Part shown: piece by piece, positions 1-9,090 of the stretch
How the letters are laid out: each line of letters starts with the position of its first letter
Numbering within the stretch: position 1 is the first letter of the stretch
From: Flavobacteriales bacterium UBA7878
GTDB taxonomy: Bacteria; Bacteroidota; Bacteroidia; Flavobacteriales; Schleiferiaceae
Direction: 5' to 3'
Length of the DNA stretch: 64,000 bases
Assembly (NCBI GenBank): GCA_002501205.1
Contig: DLRW01000041.1
Coordinates: forward strand, 15,258-79,257
Made by a program: the position numbers and the translations under genes
Notes under the pieces: generated by a model
Told to the model about the DNA's origin: nothing
Seen by the model: the letters and a program-made list of their open reading frames with translations, nothing else
The model's database searches: none

Positions 1-96
1 ACCATTGGCCTCAACCAATGCTTTTTTACAATCCATCATTCCGGCTCCGGTCTGTTTTCTGAGTTTGTTTACCTCAGCGGCGGTGATTTTAGCCAT
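1..96 (-). CDS. tsf: Elongation factor Ts (N-terminal fragment, runs off the window)
   Basis: Only the first 32 codons are present; the gene continues beyond base 1. The translated start MAKITAAEVNKLR followed by TGAGMMDCKKAL is the conserved UBA-like N-terminal segment of EF-Ts, which recycles EF-Tu-GDP to EF-Tu-GTP during translation. The ATG is at 94-96, about 100 bp downstream of the rpsB stop on the same strand. rpsB-tsf is the usual bacterial pairing, so it is very probably the last known member of the rplM-rpsI-rpsB-tsf transcript. Confidence 0.93.
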   Translation of the reverse strand, partial: MAKITAAEVNKLRKQTGAGMMDCKKALVEANG

Positions 97-197
97 TGTA
101 TCAGATATTATAGTTGATTGTCTAAAAAATAAGAAAGGGATAAAAATCGCTTTTCACCCCTTCCATAGAATTAATTCCTTGTTATGCTTAGGTGAAA

Positions 198-977
198 TTA
201 AGCTTCCTCTTCAGTAGTTTCTTCTTCTGAACCTTCAGCTTTAGCGGCGGCTTTTTGAAGCTTGGCATCTTTAGCCTTATTCTTCTCAGCTGAACGCTCA
301 GTTAAGCCTTCGCGGATGTACTCAGTAAATTTACCTACCATAAGGTCGATAGATTTAGTAGCATCATCATTTGCAGGGATCGCGTAATCCACTTCGGTAG
401 GATCCGAATTGGTATCTACGATAGCGAAGGTTGGAATACCTAATTTTTGCGCCTCTTTAACGGCAATGTGTTCTTTAGTAATGTCTACGATGAACAAAGC
501 TCCTGGCAAACGGGTCATATCGACAATGGATCCCAATTGCTTGTCAAGCTTGGCACGTTGACGGTCAACTTGCAAACGCTCACGCTTACTTAAAGTCTCG
601 TAAGAACCATCTTCCTTCATACGATCGATGTTTTGCATCTTCTTGATCGCTTTACGGATGGTAACGAAGTTGGTAAGCATTCCTCCAGGCCAACGCTCAG
701 TGATGAAAGGCATATTTACATCCGTACCGTTTTTCTCGATGATATCTTTCGCTTGCTTCTTGGTAGCTACATATAAAATCTTGCGACCACTAGCGGCAAT
801 CTTTTGAATTGCTTCACCAGCATGCTGCAATTTAGCTTGAGTTTTATACAAGTCGATAATGTGGATTCCATTACGCTCCATGAAAATATAAGGAGCCATG
901 TTTGGATTCCATTTGCGGGTTAAGTGACCGAAGTGCACTCCCGCGTCCAGCATTTCTTTTACAAATTGATCTGCCAT
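198..977 (-). CDS. rpsB: 30S ribosomal protein S2
   Basis: A 259-residue protein with the S2 signature along its length: N-terminal MLDAGVHFGHLTRKWNP, then NGIHIIDLYKT, the ERWPGGMLTN block near residue 93, and LPGALFIVDITKE. S2 binds late to the body-head junction of the 30S subunit and helps hold S1. The last ~35 residues are a low-complexity Lys/Ala/Glu tail ending in a run of Glu, an extension common in Bacteroidota S2. It lies between rpsI and tsf on the minus strand. The 95-bp spacer upstream holds a hairpin that may act in the leader. Confidence 0.98.
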   Translation of the reverse strand: MADQFVKEMLDAGVHFGHLTRKWNPNMAPYIFMERNGIHIIDLYKTQAKLQHAGEAIQKIAASGRKILYVATKKQAKDIIEKNGTDVNMPFITERWPGGMLTNFVTIRKAIKKMQNIDRMKEDGSYETLSKRERLQVDRQRAKLDKQLGSIVDMTRLPGALFIVDITKEHIAVKEAQKLGIPTFAIVDTNSDPTEVDYAIPANDDATKSIDLMVGKFTEYIREGLTERSAEKNKAKDAKLQKAAAKAEGSEEETTEEEA

Positions 978-1016
978 GAGATAATTAATAGTTTACATTC
1001 ACTAATTCAACTCTCC

Positions 1017-1040
1017 GGTGGGCCCTTCTACAAGGGCACC
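1017..1040 (-). promoter_or_regulatory. Hairpin in the rpsI-rpsB spacer (possible rpsB leader element)
   Basis: Read on the minus strand the spacer contains GGTG-CCCTT, a GTAG loop, AAGGG, a CC bulge and CACC: nine base pairs with a 2-nt bulge. No U-run follows, so it is not an intrinsic terminator. Ribosomal operons often carry protein-binding leader structures, and an S2-responsive leader is one reading. This is inference from one sequence. Confidence 0.35.
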
Positions 1041-1072
1041 CGAAGAATTTGGATACTAAACCCAAATATTTT

Positions 1073-1459
1073 TTAACGCTTAGAGAATTGGAATTTCTTA
1101 CGCGCTTTCTTCTGACCGAATTTCTTACGCTCTACCATACGTGGATCACGAGTTAATAAGCCGTCAGGCTTTAACTGTGGACGAAAATCAGGATTGATTT
1201 CACATAAAGCACGGCTAATACCTAAGCGTACTGCTTCTGCCTGACCGGTGATACCACCTCCGTCAACATTGATTTTTACATCGTACTGACCAGTAGTTTC
1301 GGTAATGGCGAAAGCTTGTTCAACTTTGTAGTGGAGCGCAGGAGTATCGAAATAATCCTTGTAGTCTTTCTTGTTTACAGTAATGGTACCTTTTCCTTCT
1401 TGTAGGAAAACGCGCGCTACGGAAGTCTTTCTTCGGCCGATAGTGTGAGTCACAGACAT
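1073..1459 (-). CDS. rpsI: 30S ribosomal protein S9
   Basis: A 128-residue protein with the complete S9 pattern: IGRRKTSVARVFLQ at the N-terminus, GGGITGQAEAVRLGISRAL in the middle, and the conserved basic tail ending KKARKKFQFSKR. The terminal SKR is the tail that reaches the P-site tRNA. It starts 9 bp after the rplM stop, so the two are translated from one message, as in nearly all bacteria. Confidence 0.98.
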   Translation of the reverse strand: MSVTHTIGRRKTSVARVFLQEGKGTITVNKKDYKDYFDTPALHYKVEQAFAITETTGQYDVKINVDGGGITGQAEAVRLGISRALCEINPDFRPQLKPDGLLTRDPRMVERKKFGQKKARKKFQFSKR

Positions 1460-1468
1460 TCTTCCTTA

Positions 1469-1924
1469 TTATTTAATGGTATTGATATCAATTTTTTCAG
1501 GCTTCTGAGCTTCATGTGGATGCTCAGTACCAACAAAGGCGTGAAGGTTACGATACAATTCGCTTCCCAAACGATTTTTAGGCAACATACCTTTCACCGC
1601 GTTTTCGATCACCTTGATAGGATTTTTCATCATCAACTCGGCTGGAGTAGTGAAACGTTGTCCACCAGGATACTCAGTGTGACGCACGTATTGTTTTTCG
1701 GTAGCTTTTTGACCGGTTAAAACAACTTTATCGGCATTAAGCACGATTACATTGTCGCCACAATCTACATGAGGTGTAAAATTGGGCTTGTGCTTTCCGC
1801 GCAGTAAAAAGGCAATTCTGGAGGCCAAGCGACCTAATGTTTGCCCTTCAGCGTCAACCAGAACCCATTTTTTATCAACGGTTTGGCTGTTGGCCGATAC
1901 CGTTTTGTAACTCATTGTATTCAC
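1469..1924 (-). CDS. rplM: 50S ribosomal protein L13
   Basis: A 151-residue protein matching L13: KKWVLVDAEGQTLGRLASRIAFLLRGKHKP near the N-terminus, CGDNVIVLNADKVVLTG, and MLPKNRLGSELYRNLHAFVGTEHPHEAQ near the C-terminus (quoted in parts). L13 is an early assembly protein of the 50S subunit. The start at 1924 (MNTMSYKTVSAN) is the usual N-terminus in Bacteroidota. It is the first gene of the minus-strand ribosomal operon, behind a promoter at 1983-2015. Confidence 0.98.
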   Translation of the reverse strand: MNTMSYKTVSANSQTVDKKWVLVDAEGQTLGRLASRIAFLLRGKHKPNFTPHVDCGDNVIVLNADKVVLTGQKATEKQYVRHTEYPGGQRFTTPAELMMKNPIKVIENAVKGMLPKNRLGSELYRNLHAFVGTEHPHEAQKPEKIDINTIK

Positions 1925-1982
1925 AACTACCTAATATTTAAATCGTTATCTTTCGAACACATAACCCTCCAAAAAGGGGCTG

Positions 1983-2015
1983 CGAAAATACAACAATAAT
2001 TATCAATCTGCCAAA
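1983..2015 (-). promoter_or_regulatory. Promoter of the rplM-rpsI-rpsB-tsf operon
   Basis: On the minus strand a TTTG (2015-2012) is followed after 21 bases by TATTTTCG (1990-1983). This fits the Bacteroidota form TTTG-N19-21-TAnnTTTG with one change in the last block. Transcription would begin near 1976, about 50 nt upstream of rplM. Confidence 0.6.
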
Positions 2016-2087
2016 CCTTATTAACTATAAATCGTTGAAAATTACCTGAATATTTTCGGAACCCAACGAATCCCGTTACAAAGCGTA

Positions 2088-2095
2088 TATATTTG
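2088..2095 (+). promoter_or_regulatory. -7 promoter element before the metalloprotease
   Basis: TATATTTG matches the Bacteroidota -7 element TAnnTTTG exactly and lies 28 bases before the ATG at 2124. I see no TTG or TTTG at the expected -33 distance, so the call rests on one element. Confidence 0.42.
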
Positions 2096-2123
2096 TGCAC
2101 CGATTTCCAAAAATTTTCATTTA

Positions 2124-4265
2124 ATGAAACAAATATTTCTGCTCACAGCCCTGTCTTTTTCACTATTGGCAGCGGCTCAAAGCAAGTCTGAACACAACCA
2201 TAATCCTGATAAATGTGAATTTGATCATTTCTATCAAGAGTCTTTAGAAGACCCTCAAGCCTTAGAAGAGATCAAAGCTGCTGAGCAGAGCATTTTCGAA
2301 ATCGCTCAAAATATCAAATTGGAGAATGCGCTCCAAAAAAACGCAGGTACCAATACCATTGTATATACTATTCCGGTAGTGGTGCATGTTGTTTATGCTA
2401 CTCAAGCCGATAATATTTCGGTTCGCCAAATTGAAGATGGCCTTCGTGTTTTGAACGAAGACTACCAGCGCCTTAACGCTGATGCTAGTCAAACTCGCTC
2501 TATTTTCCAGGGCGTAGCCTCTGACATGCAAATCGAGTTTAAACTCGCAAAGAAAGATCCTCAGGGCAATTGCACCGATGGTATTACCCGCACTCAAAGC
2601 AGCACTTCTTTAAGTGGTACCGAGTCTGCGAAAATTGTAAAATGGAACCAGGAACGTTACCTGAATATTTGGGTTACTCGTCATGTTTCCAACACAACTC
2701 CACAAGATCCTGGAGGTTACACCCTGGGCTACTCCTTCTTCCCTCGTACCAATAAGGTATCTGGTGATGGGGTAATTCTTCGTCACGACCAAATGGGAAC
2801 CATAGGCACGGCCGCCGGCAACACTAGCGGTGGACGTACCCTAACTCATGAAGTAGGTCACTACCTGGCCTTACATCATCCATTTTCGGGTTCATGTAAT
2901 GGAATGGGGGGCGCTAACCCAGTGGGTCTATTGGGCAACGCCGCTCAAGGTGATTACTGTGATGATACTCCACCTGTGGCCCAAAGTAACTTTGGCTGCA
3001 ACTTCGGAATTAATAGCTGTTCTAATGATTCTCCTGATTTGGTAGATCAAATTGAGAATTATATGGATTATGCAGATTGTCCTAATATGTTTACTGAAGA
3101 TCAGAAAGCACGTGTGCACGCCGTTTTAAACAGCAGCTCTCTTCGTGGCACTCTGGTTTCAGTTTCTAACCACACCTTCACTGGTTTAACCAGCCCTCCT
3201 CCTTGTACTCCAATTGCCATGGTAGAGGCTGAAAAAGAAGTAGTGTGTACTAATGATACCGTGCAGTTCTACGACATTTCTGAAGAAGGTGATCCTACTT
3301 CCTGGAACTGGTCCTTCCCTGGTGGAACCCCAGCTACCAGTACTTTGGAAAACCCAAGCGTGGTTTATGCCAACCCTGGAGCCTACAGCGTAAGCTTAAC
3401 CGTAACCAATAGTGCCGGTACCGACAATGTTACTTACACCGATTTGATTCACGTTAAGAATTCTGCCAATCCTTTCTTTACTACGACTTGGACAGAAAGC
3501 TTTGAGAACGGAACCATTCCTCAGGTGATGACCGCGGTTGACGGTGGTGATGGCAGTACCTTCCAGCCCTATACCAATGGTGGTTCACATCAGAATATGG
3601 CCTTGATTTTACCTCGTGCCAATAATTCACTGGGCGAATTGGACGAATTGATTTCTCCCGCTATTAATACCGCGAATGGTAATGATCTGAACCTTTTCTT
3701 CGACTTCGCTTTTGCGGCTACTGCCAATGATAATGAAGATCAATTAGAGGTTTATGTTTCTCGTGATTGTGGTGACACTTGGATTCGTCGTCGTTTTTAC
3801 AATGGCGGTCGTTTACGTACCGTTGCCAACACCACCGGAAACTTTGTACCTACCGCAGCTGGTGATTGGGCTACCGAAACCATTAACTTCAATGCCTATA
3901 TTGGCCCTAATCCGATCCTGATCAAATTTGTATTTGAAAATGGTGGTGGTAATAATTTCTATATCGACAATATCCGTTTTGGCGAAGGCACCGATGTGAG
4001 CATCGAAGAATACAATGCTGCTGATATGGCCATTTACCCAAATCCCAGCCGTGGTCAATTAAAACTCAGCTTAAGCGACCTCCAAGATCGTGATCTGCAA
4101 TTAAGCATTGTAGACCTCAGCGGTAAAAGCGTATTTGAAATGAACTTGCACAGCGAAGGCCCATCTTTGGATCAGGAACTGAATCTGGATTTGAATTCAG
4201 GCATCTACCTGGTTCAATTGAGAGGCGAAAACACTCAAATCCAGGACAAGCTCATTATTGAGTAA
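2124..4265 (+). CDS. Secreted M43-type zinc metalloprotease with PKD domain and T9SS sorting domain
   Basis: A 713-residue exported protein. Residues 1-18 form a signal peptide ending AAAQ. The zinc site HEVGHYLALHH at 242-252 is the HExxHxxxxxH motif, and the downstream ENYMDYADC supplies the Met-turn, as in the M43 (pappalysin/cytophagalysin) family. A PKD-like domain follows at about 378-445 (WNWSFPGGTP, GAYSVSLTVTN), then a jelly-roll or MAM-like region to about 625. The C-terminus from about 635 (IYPNPSRGQLKL ... IYLVQLRGE) is a type A T9SS sorting domain. The protein should cross the outer membrane by T9SS and act at the surface or outside, most likely as a peptidase; its substrate is unknown. 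It is a single-gene unit ended by a strong terminator. Confidence 0.9.
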   Translation: MKQIFLLTALSFSLLAAAQSKSEHNHNPDKCEFDHFYQESLEDPQALEEIKAAEQSIFEIAQNIKLENALQKNAGTNTIVYTIPVVVHVVYATQADNISVRQIEDGLRVLNEDYQRLNADASQTRSIFQGVASDMQIEFKLAKKDPQGNCTDGITRTQSSTSLSGTESAKIVKWNQERYLNIWVTRHVSNTTPQDPGGYTLGYSFFPRTNKVSGDGVILRHDQMGTIGTAAGNTSGGRTLTHEVGHYLALHHPFSGSCNGMGGANPVGLLGNAAQGDYCDDTPPVAQSNFGCNFGINSCSNDSPDLVDQIENYMDYADCPNMFTEDQKARVHAVLNSSSLRGTLVSVSNHTFTGLTSPPPCTPIAMVEAEKEVVCTNDTVQFYDISEEGDPTSWNWSFPGGTPATSTLENPSVVYANPGAYSVSLTVTNSAGTDNVTYTDLIHVKNSANPFFTTTWTESFENGTIPQVMTAVDGGDGSTFQPYTNGGSHQNMALILPRANNSLGELDELISPAINTANGNDLNLFFDFAFAATANDNEDQLEVYVSRDCGDTWIRRRFYNGGRLRTVANTTGNFVPTAAGDWATETINFNAYIGPNPILIKFVFENGGGNNFYIDNIRFGEGTDVSIEEYNAADMAIYPNPSRGQLKLSLSDLQDRDLQLSIVDLSGKSVFEMNLHSEGPSLDQELNLDLNSGIYLVQLRGENTQIQDKLIIE

Positions 4266-4285
4266 TCCTTGAATATTGAAAATAT

Positions 4286-4323
4286 AAAAGCCTTCTCGGT
4301 TCAACTGAGAAGGCTTTTTTTAT
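4286..4323. terminator. Bidirectional intrinsic terminator between the protease gene and polA
   Basis: A perfect stem AAAAGCCTTCTC / GAGAAGGCTTTT with a 9-nt loop, T-rich on the plus side and A-rich on the other. It sits between two convergent genes and can serve both. Confidence 0.9.
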
Positions 4324-4343
4324 GCTTTTTAAAAAGACTCTTG

Positions 4344-7145
4344 TTAATGCGCCTCCAGCCAATTGGCACCATAACCGCTTTCCACCACTAATGGCACTTT
4401 GGTTTCGATGGCATTTTGCATCAAATCGGTGATAATGGGTGTCACCGTTTCCAGCTCTTCCTTAGGCGCATCAAATACCAATTCATCATGCACCTGCAAG
4501 AGCATGCGGGTTTTGTAGTCCTTTAAGGCAGTATCGATCTTAATCATGGCGATTTTGATGATATCCGCCGCGGATCCCTGAATCGGTGCATTTACCGCAT
4601 TACGCTCCGCATGACCACGCACTACTGCATTGCGACTGTTAATGTCTTTTAAATAGCGACGACGACCCAACATGGTTTCCACATAACCTTGCTGACGCGC
4701 CAATTCCTTTTGAGATTCGATGTAATCCTGAATTCCAGGATATGTGCGGAAATAGGATTTGATAATATCCGAAGCTTCGCTACGGCTTAAACTGGTTTGC
4801 TGACTTAAACCAAAGGCACTTACACCATAAATGATTCCGAAGTTCACCGTTTTGGCATTACTTCGCATTTCGCGAGTAACCTCCTCTAAGGAAACCCCAA
4901 AGACTTTAGCTGCCGTAGCCGCATGAATATCTTCCCCATTGATGAAAGCCTCCATCATGGTTTTCTCCTCACTCAATTCGGCAATTAAGCGCAATTCAAT
5001 CTGACTGTAATCCGCGGCTAAAATCACATGATTCTCATCGCGGGGAATAAAGGCCTTCCTTACCTCTTTACCTCTTTCGGTTCGAATAGGAATATTTTGC
5101 AAGTTGGGATTATTGCTACTCAATCGACCCGTAGCTGCTACTGCCTGATTAAAGCTGGTATGCAGACGCTGGGTTACCGGACTTACCATTTCGGGTAAAG
5201 CATCTACATAAGTGCTTTTCAGTTTTACACTCTGGCGATAATCTAAAATCTTCTGAGCAATTTCATGTTCCCCAGCTAATTCTTGTAGAATATCTTCCGA
5301 GGTAGAGTACTGACCAGACTTTGTTTTCTTAGGCTTATCCAGTAATTTCATTTCGGCAAAGAGCACATCGCCCAATTGCTTGGGTGAAGCAATATTAAAC
5401 TCGCTATTGCCCGCTAAATCGTGAATCTCCTTATCCAAACGGAGGATATCTTCTGCCAATTCATTCGAGAGTTTTTTAAGTGCCTCCCGATCCAGGTTAA
5501 TGCCTTCCATCTCCATATGAGAAAGAACCTTCACCAAAGGCGTTTCGATATCCTTTAATACTCTGGCTGTAGAATCATCACCCAATTTCTCCTTGAAAAT
5601 GGACGCTAATTGCAGGGTAATATCGGCATCCTCACCGGCATATTCCGCCACCTTCTCGGGCTCCACTTGACGCATGGTCTTTTGATTCTTGCCCTTCTTC
5701 CCGATCAACTCTTCGATCGATTGGGTTTCATAAGCCAAATAAGTTTCGGCCATGATATCCATATTATGACGCATATCCGGATTAATAAGATAATGCGCCA
5801 GCATGGTATCGAAAATGGGGCCTTTCACCTCAATATTGTAATTGGATAAAACCGAGATATCGTATTTCAGGTTCTGACCAATCTTCTCAATTTCTTCGTT
5901 CTCAAAGAAGGGTCGAAACTCATCAATAATCGCTTGTTGCTCGCCTTCCGGCAGATGCACATAATAAGCAAAGCCCGGTTGATAGCTTAGGGCTAATCCT
6001 ACCAATTCGGCTTCTCGCACATCGATGGAAGTGGTTTCGGTATCAAAGCACACTGCTGTTTGCTTAAGCAGATTGGCCAGCAATTCCTTCCGCTCTTTGG
6101 GATGACTTACTAATTGGTACAAATGCTCCGTATTGGATAAATTCCGCGGACCATCACCAGCATCCGACTCTGGTTGTTCAGTGGGCACCTGGGCAAACAA
6201 ATCGGTTTGACCACTGCTATCCGCTTTCGCTTTGGCCTTTGGGGCTGATGCGCTAGGGCTAATGCTTTCACCTAAAACCCTTTTGGAAAGAGTACGAAAT
6301 TCCAATTCACTAAAAAGCTCCTTGATAAGCTCTTCATCCGCCGGGTCCTTCTTGAAATCACCTTCATGAAACTCAATCGGCACATCAATAATAATGCGGG
6401 CTAATTTTTTCGAGAGCAAGGCTTGCTCCTGATTATCGCGAATCTTCTCCCCCAATTTCCCTTTGATTTCATCGGCATGCTCATACATGCCTTCCATACT
6501 TCCATACTGCTTCAAAAGCTTGGAAGCGGTTTTGGGGCCAACCCCTGGGATACCCGGAATATTATCTACTGCATCGCCCATCATGCCGAGGTAATCCACA
6601 ATCTGATCTACAGTATCAATGTCGAATTTCTCGCATACCTCCGGCACACCCCATATTTCAGGAGGGTTTCCACTGCGACCCGGACGATACATAAAGATGT
6701 TTTCCGAAACCAATTGCCCGAAATCCTTATCGGGTGTCATCATATACACCTCATAACCCTTTTCTTCAGCTTGTTTAGCCAGGGTGCCAATTACATCATC
6801 GGCCTCATAGCCATCAACCCCTAAAAAGGGTATACGAAAAGCCTCCGCTACCTGGCGGATATAAGGAAAGGCCACTTTAATACCTTCCGGAGTTTCATCG
6901 CGTTGTGCTTTGTACTCGGGATATTCAATATGGCGAACAGTAGGTTGCGCGGTATCGTAAACAATGGCAATATGCGATGGATTCTTCTTTTCCAGAATCT
7001 CGAGCAGGGTAACGGTAAAACCGAAGATTGCCGAGGTATCCAGACCCTTGGAGCTGATACGAGGATTGTTTACAAAGGCAAAATAGGCCCGGTAAATCAA
7101 GGCATAGGCATCCAATAAATAAAGGGTAGGCTTAGAATCAGACAT
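4344..7145 (-). CDS. polA: DNA polymerase I
   Basis: A 933-residue polymerase with all three domains. Residues 1-300 are the 5'-3' exonuclease (LLDAYALIYRAYFAF, GYEADDVIGTLA, GIPGVGPKTASKLL). About 340-530 is the 3'-5' exonuclease with its acidic residues intact (CFDTETTSID, NLKYDISVL, YAGEDADITLQ), so proofreading is probably active. The C-terminal polymerase has motif A AADYSQIELR, motif B RSNAKTVNFGIIYG and motif C VHDELVFD. It works in Okazaki-fragment maturation and repair. I chose the ATG at 7145 (MSDSKPTLYLLD); an in-frame ATG 42 bp upstream would add 14 residues that do not resemble the family start. Confidence 0.97.
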   Translation of the reverse strand: MSDSKPTLYLLDAYALIYRAYFAFVNNPRISSKGLDTSAIFGFTVTLLEILEKKNPSHIAIVYDTAQPTVRHIEYPEYKAQRDETPEGIKVAFPYIRQVAEAFRIPFLGVDGYEADDVIGTLAKQAEEKGYEVYMMTPDKDFGQLVSENIFMYRPGRSGNPPEIWGVPEVCEKFDIDTVDQIVDYLGMMGDAVDNIPGIPGVGPKTASKLLKQYGSMEGMYEHADEIKGKLGEKIRDNQEQALLSKKLARIIIDVPIEFHEGDFKKDPADEELIKELFSELEFRTLSKRVLGESISPSASAPKAKAKADSSGQTDLFAQVPTEQPESDAGDGPRNLSNTEHLYQLVSHPKERKELLANLLKQTAVCFDTETTSIDVREAELVGLALSYQPGFAYYVHLPEGEQQAIIDEFRPFFENEEIEKIGQNLKYDISVLSNYNIEVKGPIFDTMLAHYLINPDMRHNMDIMAETYLAYETQSIEELIGKKGKNQKTMRQVEPEKVAEYAGEDADITLQLASIFKEKLGDDSTARVLKDIETPLVKVLSHMEMEGINLDREALKKLSNELAEDILRLDKEIHDLAGNSEFNIASPKQLGDVLFAEMKLLDKPKKTKSGQYSTSEDILQELAGEHEIAQKILDYRQSVKLKSTYVDALPEMVSPVTQRLHTSFNQAVAATGRLSSNNPNLQNIPIRTERGKEVRKAFIPRDENHVILAADYSQIELRLIAELSEEKTMMEAFINGEDIHAATAAKVFGVSLEEVTREMRSNAKTVNFGIIYGVSAFGLSQQTSLSRSEASDIIKSYFRTYPGIQDYIESQKELARQQGYVETMLGRRRYLKDINSRNAVVRGHAERNAVNAPIQGSAADIIKIAMIKIDTALKDYKTRMLLQVHDELVFDAPKEELETVTPIITDLMQNAIETKVPLVVESGYGANWLEAH

Positions 7146-7240
7146 TTGGAAAAATCTTTTAAGACGCCCTAAATTAGCATTATTCAAACAAGACCCTGAT
7201 CTTTTTTCATTTTGAGGGGTTAGACCTAAAAATATATTCT

Positions 7241-8479
7241 GTGCTCTTTCGAATTTTAATCCCCGTGCTCCTCATGAGCGTGGTTGATATTTACGCCTAT
7301 CAGGCGGTGCGAACCCTTACTAAAGATCAAGTTTGGGGGCGTTATTTATACTGGGGTCTCTCTATTGCCTTTCTGGTTCTGCTGGTTTTGGTGATCATCA
7401 ATTTCGATCGTTCTGCCGGGCCACAGCATCCCCTATTCAAAATTTTCATGGGTAGCTTCGTCCTGCTCTTTGTGCCCAAATTAATCATTAGCGCGCCCCT
7501 TCTCATTGAGGATATTGTACGTATCATCGTAGGCCTTAGCGGGAAAATAATTAGCTCTACAGAAGGGGAACCTTTTATGGCTTCGCGCCGAAAGTTTGTA
7601 AGTCAGATTGCCCTGGCTTTAGCGGCGATTCCCTTTGCCGGGATCTTACACGGCATCTTTAAAGGGAAATACAATTATCAGGTTATTAAGAAGACCCTCT
7701 TCTTCCCGGATTTACCCGATGCCTTTGACGGCTTCCGCCTGACGCAAATTTCGGATGTACACAGCGGTAGTTTTGATAATCCTGAAAAGATCGCCTATGG
7801 TATTGATCTCATCAATCAGCAAAAAAGTGACCTCCTATTATTTACGGGCGATCTGGTAAATAATGTGGCGGATGAAATGGAACCCTGGAAAGAAGTGTTC
7901 TCCCGCCTTAGTGCGCCCATGGGTAAGTTCTCCATATTAGGAAATCACGATTATGGCGATTATGTAAACTGGCCTTCCGCCGAAGCTAAGGAGGCCAATA
8001 TGCAAAAGCTCTATCGTACCCATGCCGATATAGGCTTTGATTTACTTCGCAATGAAAATCGAGTGATCGAAAAAGATGGGGAGCGCATCCGCTTGGTAGG
8101 AGTTGAAAACTGGGGTAAGGGTTTTGCCCAGCATGGTGATCTGGAACTAGCACTTAAAGACACCCCTGAAAAGGAGTTTCACATCCTAATGTCGCATGAT
8201 CCCTCGCATTTTGATGAAGTGGTAAAAAAGCACCCTAAGAAAATGTCGCTCACCTTAAGTGGACATACGCATGGCATGCAATTCGGGATTGAAATTCCGG
8301 GGGTCTTCCGTTGGAGCCCGGTGAAATACCGCTACCCAAAATGGGCAGGCCTATATGAAGATGCCGGTCGCTACCTTTATGTCAATCGTGGTTTTGGTTT
8401 CCTGGCCTTCCCCGGAAGAGTGGGTATTTGGCCTGAAATCACCGTACTAGAGCTACGAAAAGGCGAAGCCAGCGCCTGA
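7241..8479 (+). CDS. Membrane-anchored calcineurin-like metallophosphoesterase
   Basis: A 412-residue protein starting at GTG 7241; the start is chosen because it completes the first hydrophobic helix. Residues 1-105 hold three to four membrane segments. Then comes SRRKFVSQIALALAAIPF (about 115-132), which resembles a twin-arginine signal placed internally. The phosphoesterase domain carries the full metal set: SDVHSG, TGDLVNN, GNHDYGD, SHDPSHF and SGHTHGMQ. It belongs with the YkuE/YaeI-type phosphoesterases; related proteins act on lipid or nucleotide phosphates in the envelope. The substrate cannot be read from the sequence. It is divergent from polA. Confidence 0.88.
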   Translation: MLFRILIPVLLMSVVDIYAYQAVRTLTKDQVWGRYLYWGLSIAFLVLLVLVIINFDRSAGPQHPLFKIFMGSFVLLFVPKLIISAPLLIEDIVRIIVGLSGKIISSTEGEPFMASRRKFVSQIALALAAIPFAGILHGIFKGKYNYQVIKKTLFFPDLPDAFDGFRLTQISDVHSGSFDNPEKIAYGIDLINQQKSDLLLFTGDLVNNVADEMEPWKEVFSRLSAPMGKFSILGNHDYGDYVNWPSAEAKEANMQKLYRTHADIGFDLLRNENRVIEKDGERIRLVGVENWGKGFAQHGDLELALKDTPEKEFHILMSHDPSHFDEVVKKHPKKMSLTLSGHTHGMQFGIEIPGVFRWSPVKYRYPKWAGLYEDAGRYLYVNRGFGFLAFPGRVGIWPEITVLELRKGEASA

Positions 8480-8526
8480 AACTTTCTACAGCAGGAGCCC
8501 AATTTTAAAAAATAGTATTTAAGAGC

Positions 8527-8559
8527 TTGATTAGCTTCAGGTGGAAATAAATACATTTG
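8527..8559 (+). promoter_or_regulatory. Promoter of the small lipoprotein gene
   Basis: TTG at 8527-8529 and TACATTTG at 8552-8559 form a Bacteroidota-type promoter; the 22-base spacing is about one base longer than usual. The start of transcription would fall just before the ATG at 8578, giving a very short leader. This supports that start over the in-frame ATG-less extension upstream. Confidence 0.58.
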
Positions 8560-8577
8560 AGTTCTGATCCCTACATT

Positions 8578-9087
8578 ATGAAAAACATTGGCATTATTGC
8601 AGCATTGGTTTTGAGTTTGGCTTTTGTTTCTTGTCGCAAGAAAGATGATGGTAGCAGCAGTCAAGCACCCTTAACCGGATTAGCCGCTTTTCTCAATGGT
8701 GAGTTTGAAGTAACTCAGGCCGATTATAATGGATCCTTGCAATCCGGTGTTTTAGGAACTATTCCATTGGCCGGTACGGGTACCAATACTTCAGGTAGCT
8801 ACAATTTTGCTGCTCGTAATAAAACAGTGGATTATCAGGTCAGTAGCACTATGGAGATTAACCTCTTTGGGCAAACTTTACCGGTGCCTATTAATGTGGG
8901 AGGCGATGGAGATGTAACATATACCAGCGACACTCAGTTTATTATAGACGATCCCTCTTATGGTCCTATGACCTATAATATCAGTAATAAAACAGAGACC
9001 AGTTTAGTGGCCACTACCCGCTACCAGAACGACACTACTTTTGGCACAGTGGACCTTTTATTGGATGTGTATTTAACTAAGAAATAG
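8578..9087 (+). CDS. Predicted lipoprotein of unknown function
   Basis: A 169-residue protein with a lipoprotein signal: a hydrophobic run ending AFVSC, with the acceptor Cys at about residue 18, then a charged and Ser-rich spacer (RKKDDGSSS). The mature part is short beta-rich sequence with alternating polar and hydrophobic residues (for example TSLVATTRYQND), suggesting a small beta-barrel or beta-sandwich, perhaps lipocalin-like. I do not recognise a family. It lies between the phosphoesterase and the convergent haem operon and has its own promoter. Confidence 0.75.
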   Translation: MKNIGIIAALVLSLAFVSCRKKDDGSSSQAPLTGLAAFLNGEFEVTQADYNGSLQSGVLGTIPLAGTGTNTSGSYNFAARNKTVDYQVSSTMEINLFGQTLPVPINVGGDGDVTYTSDTQFIIDDPSYGPMTYNISNKTETSLVATTRYQNDTTFGTVDLLLDVYLTKK

Positions 9088-9090
9088 GCA

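Noticed and set aside
6423..6824. 133-codon plus-strand frame inside polA
   Set aside because: Antisense to the conserved 5'-3' exonuclease domain; no independent evidence.
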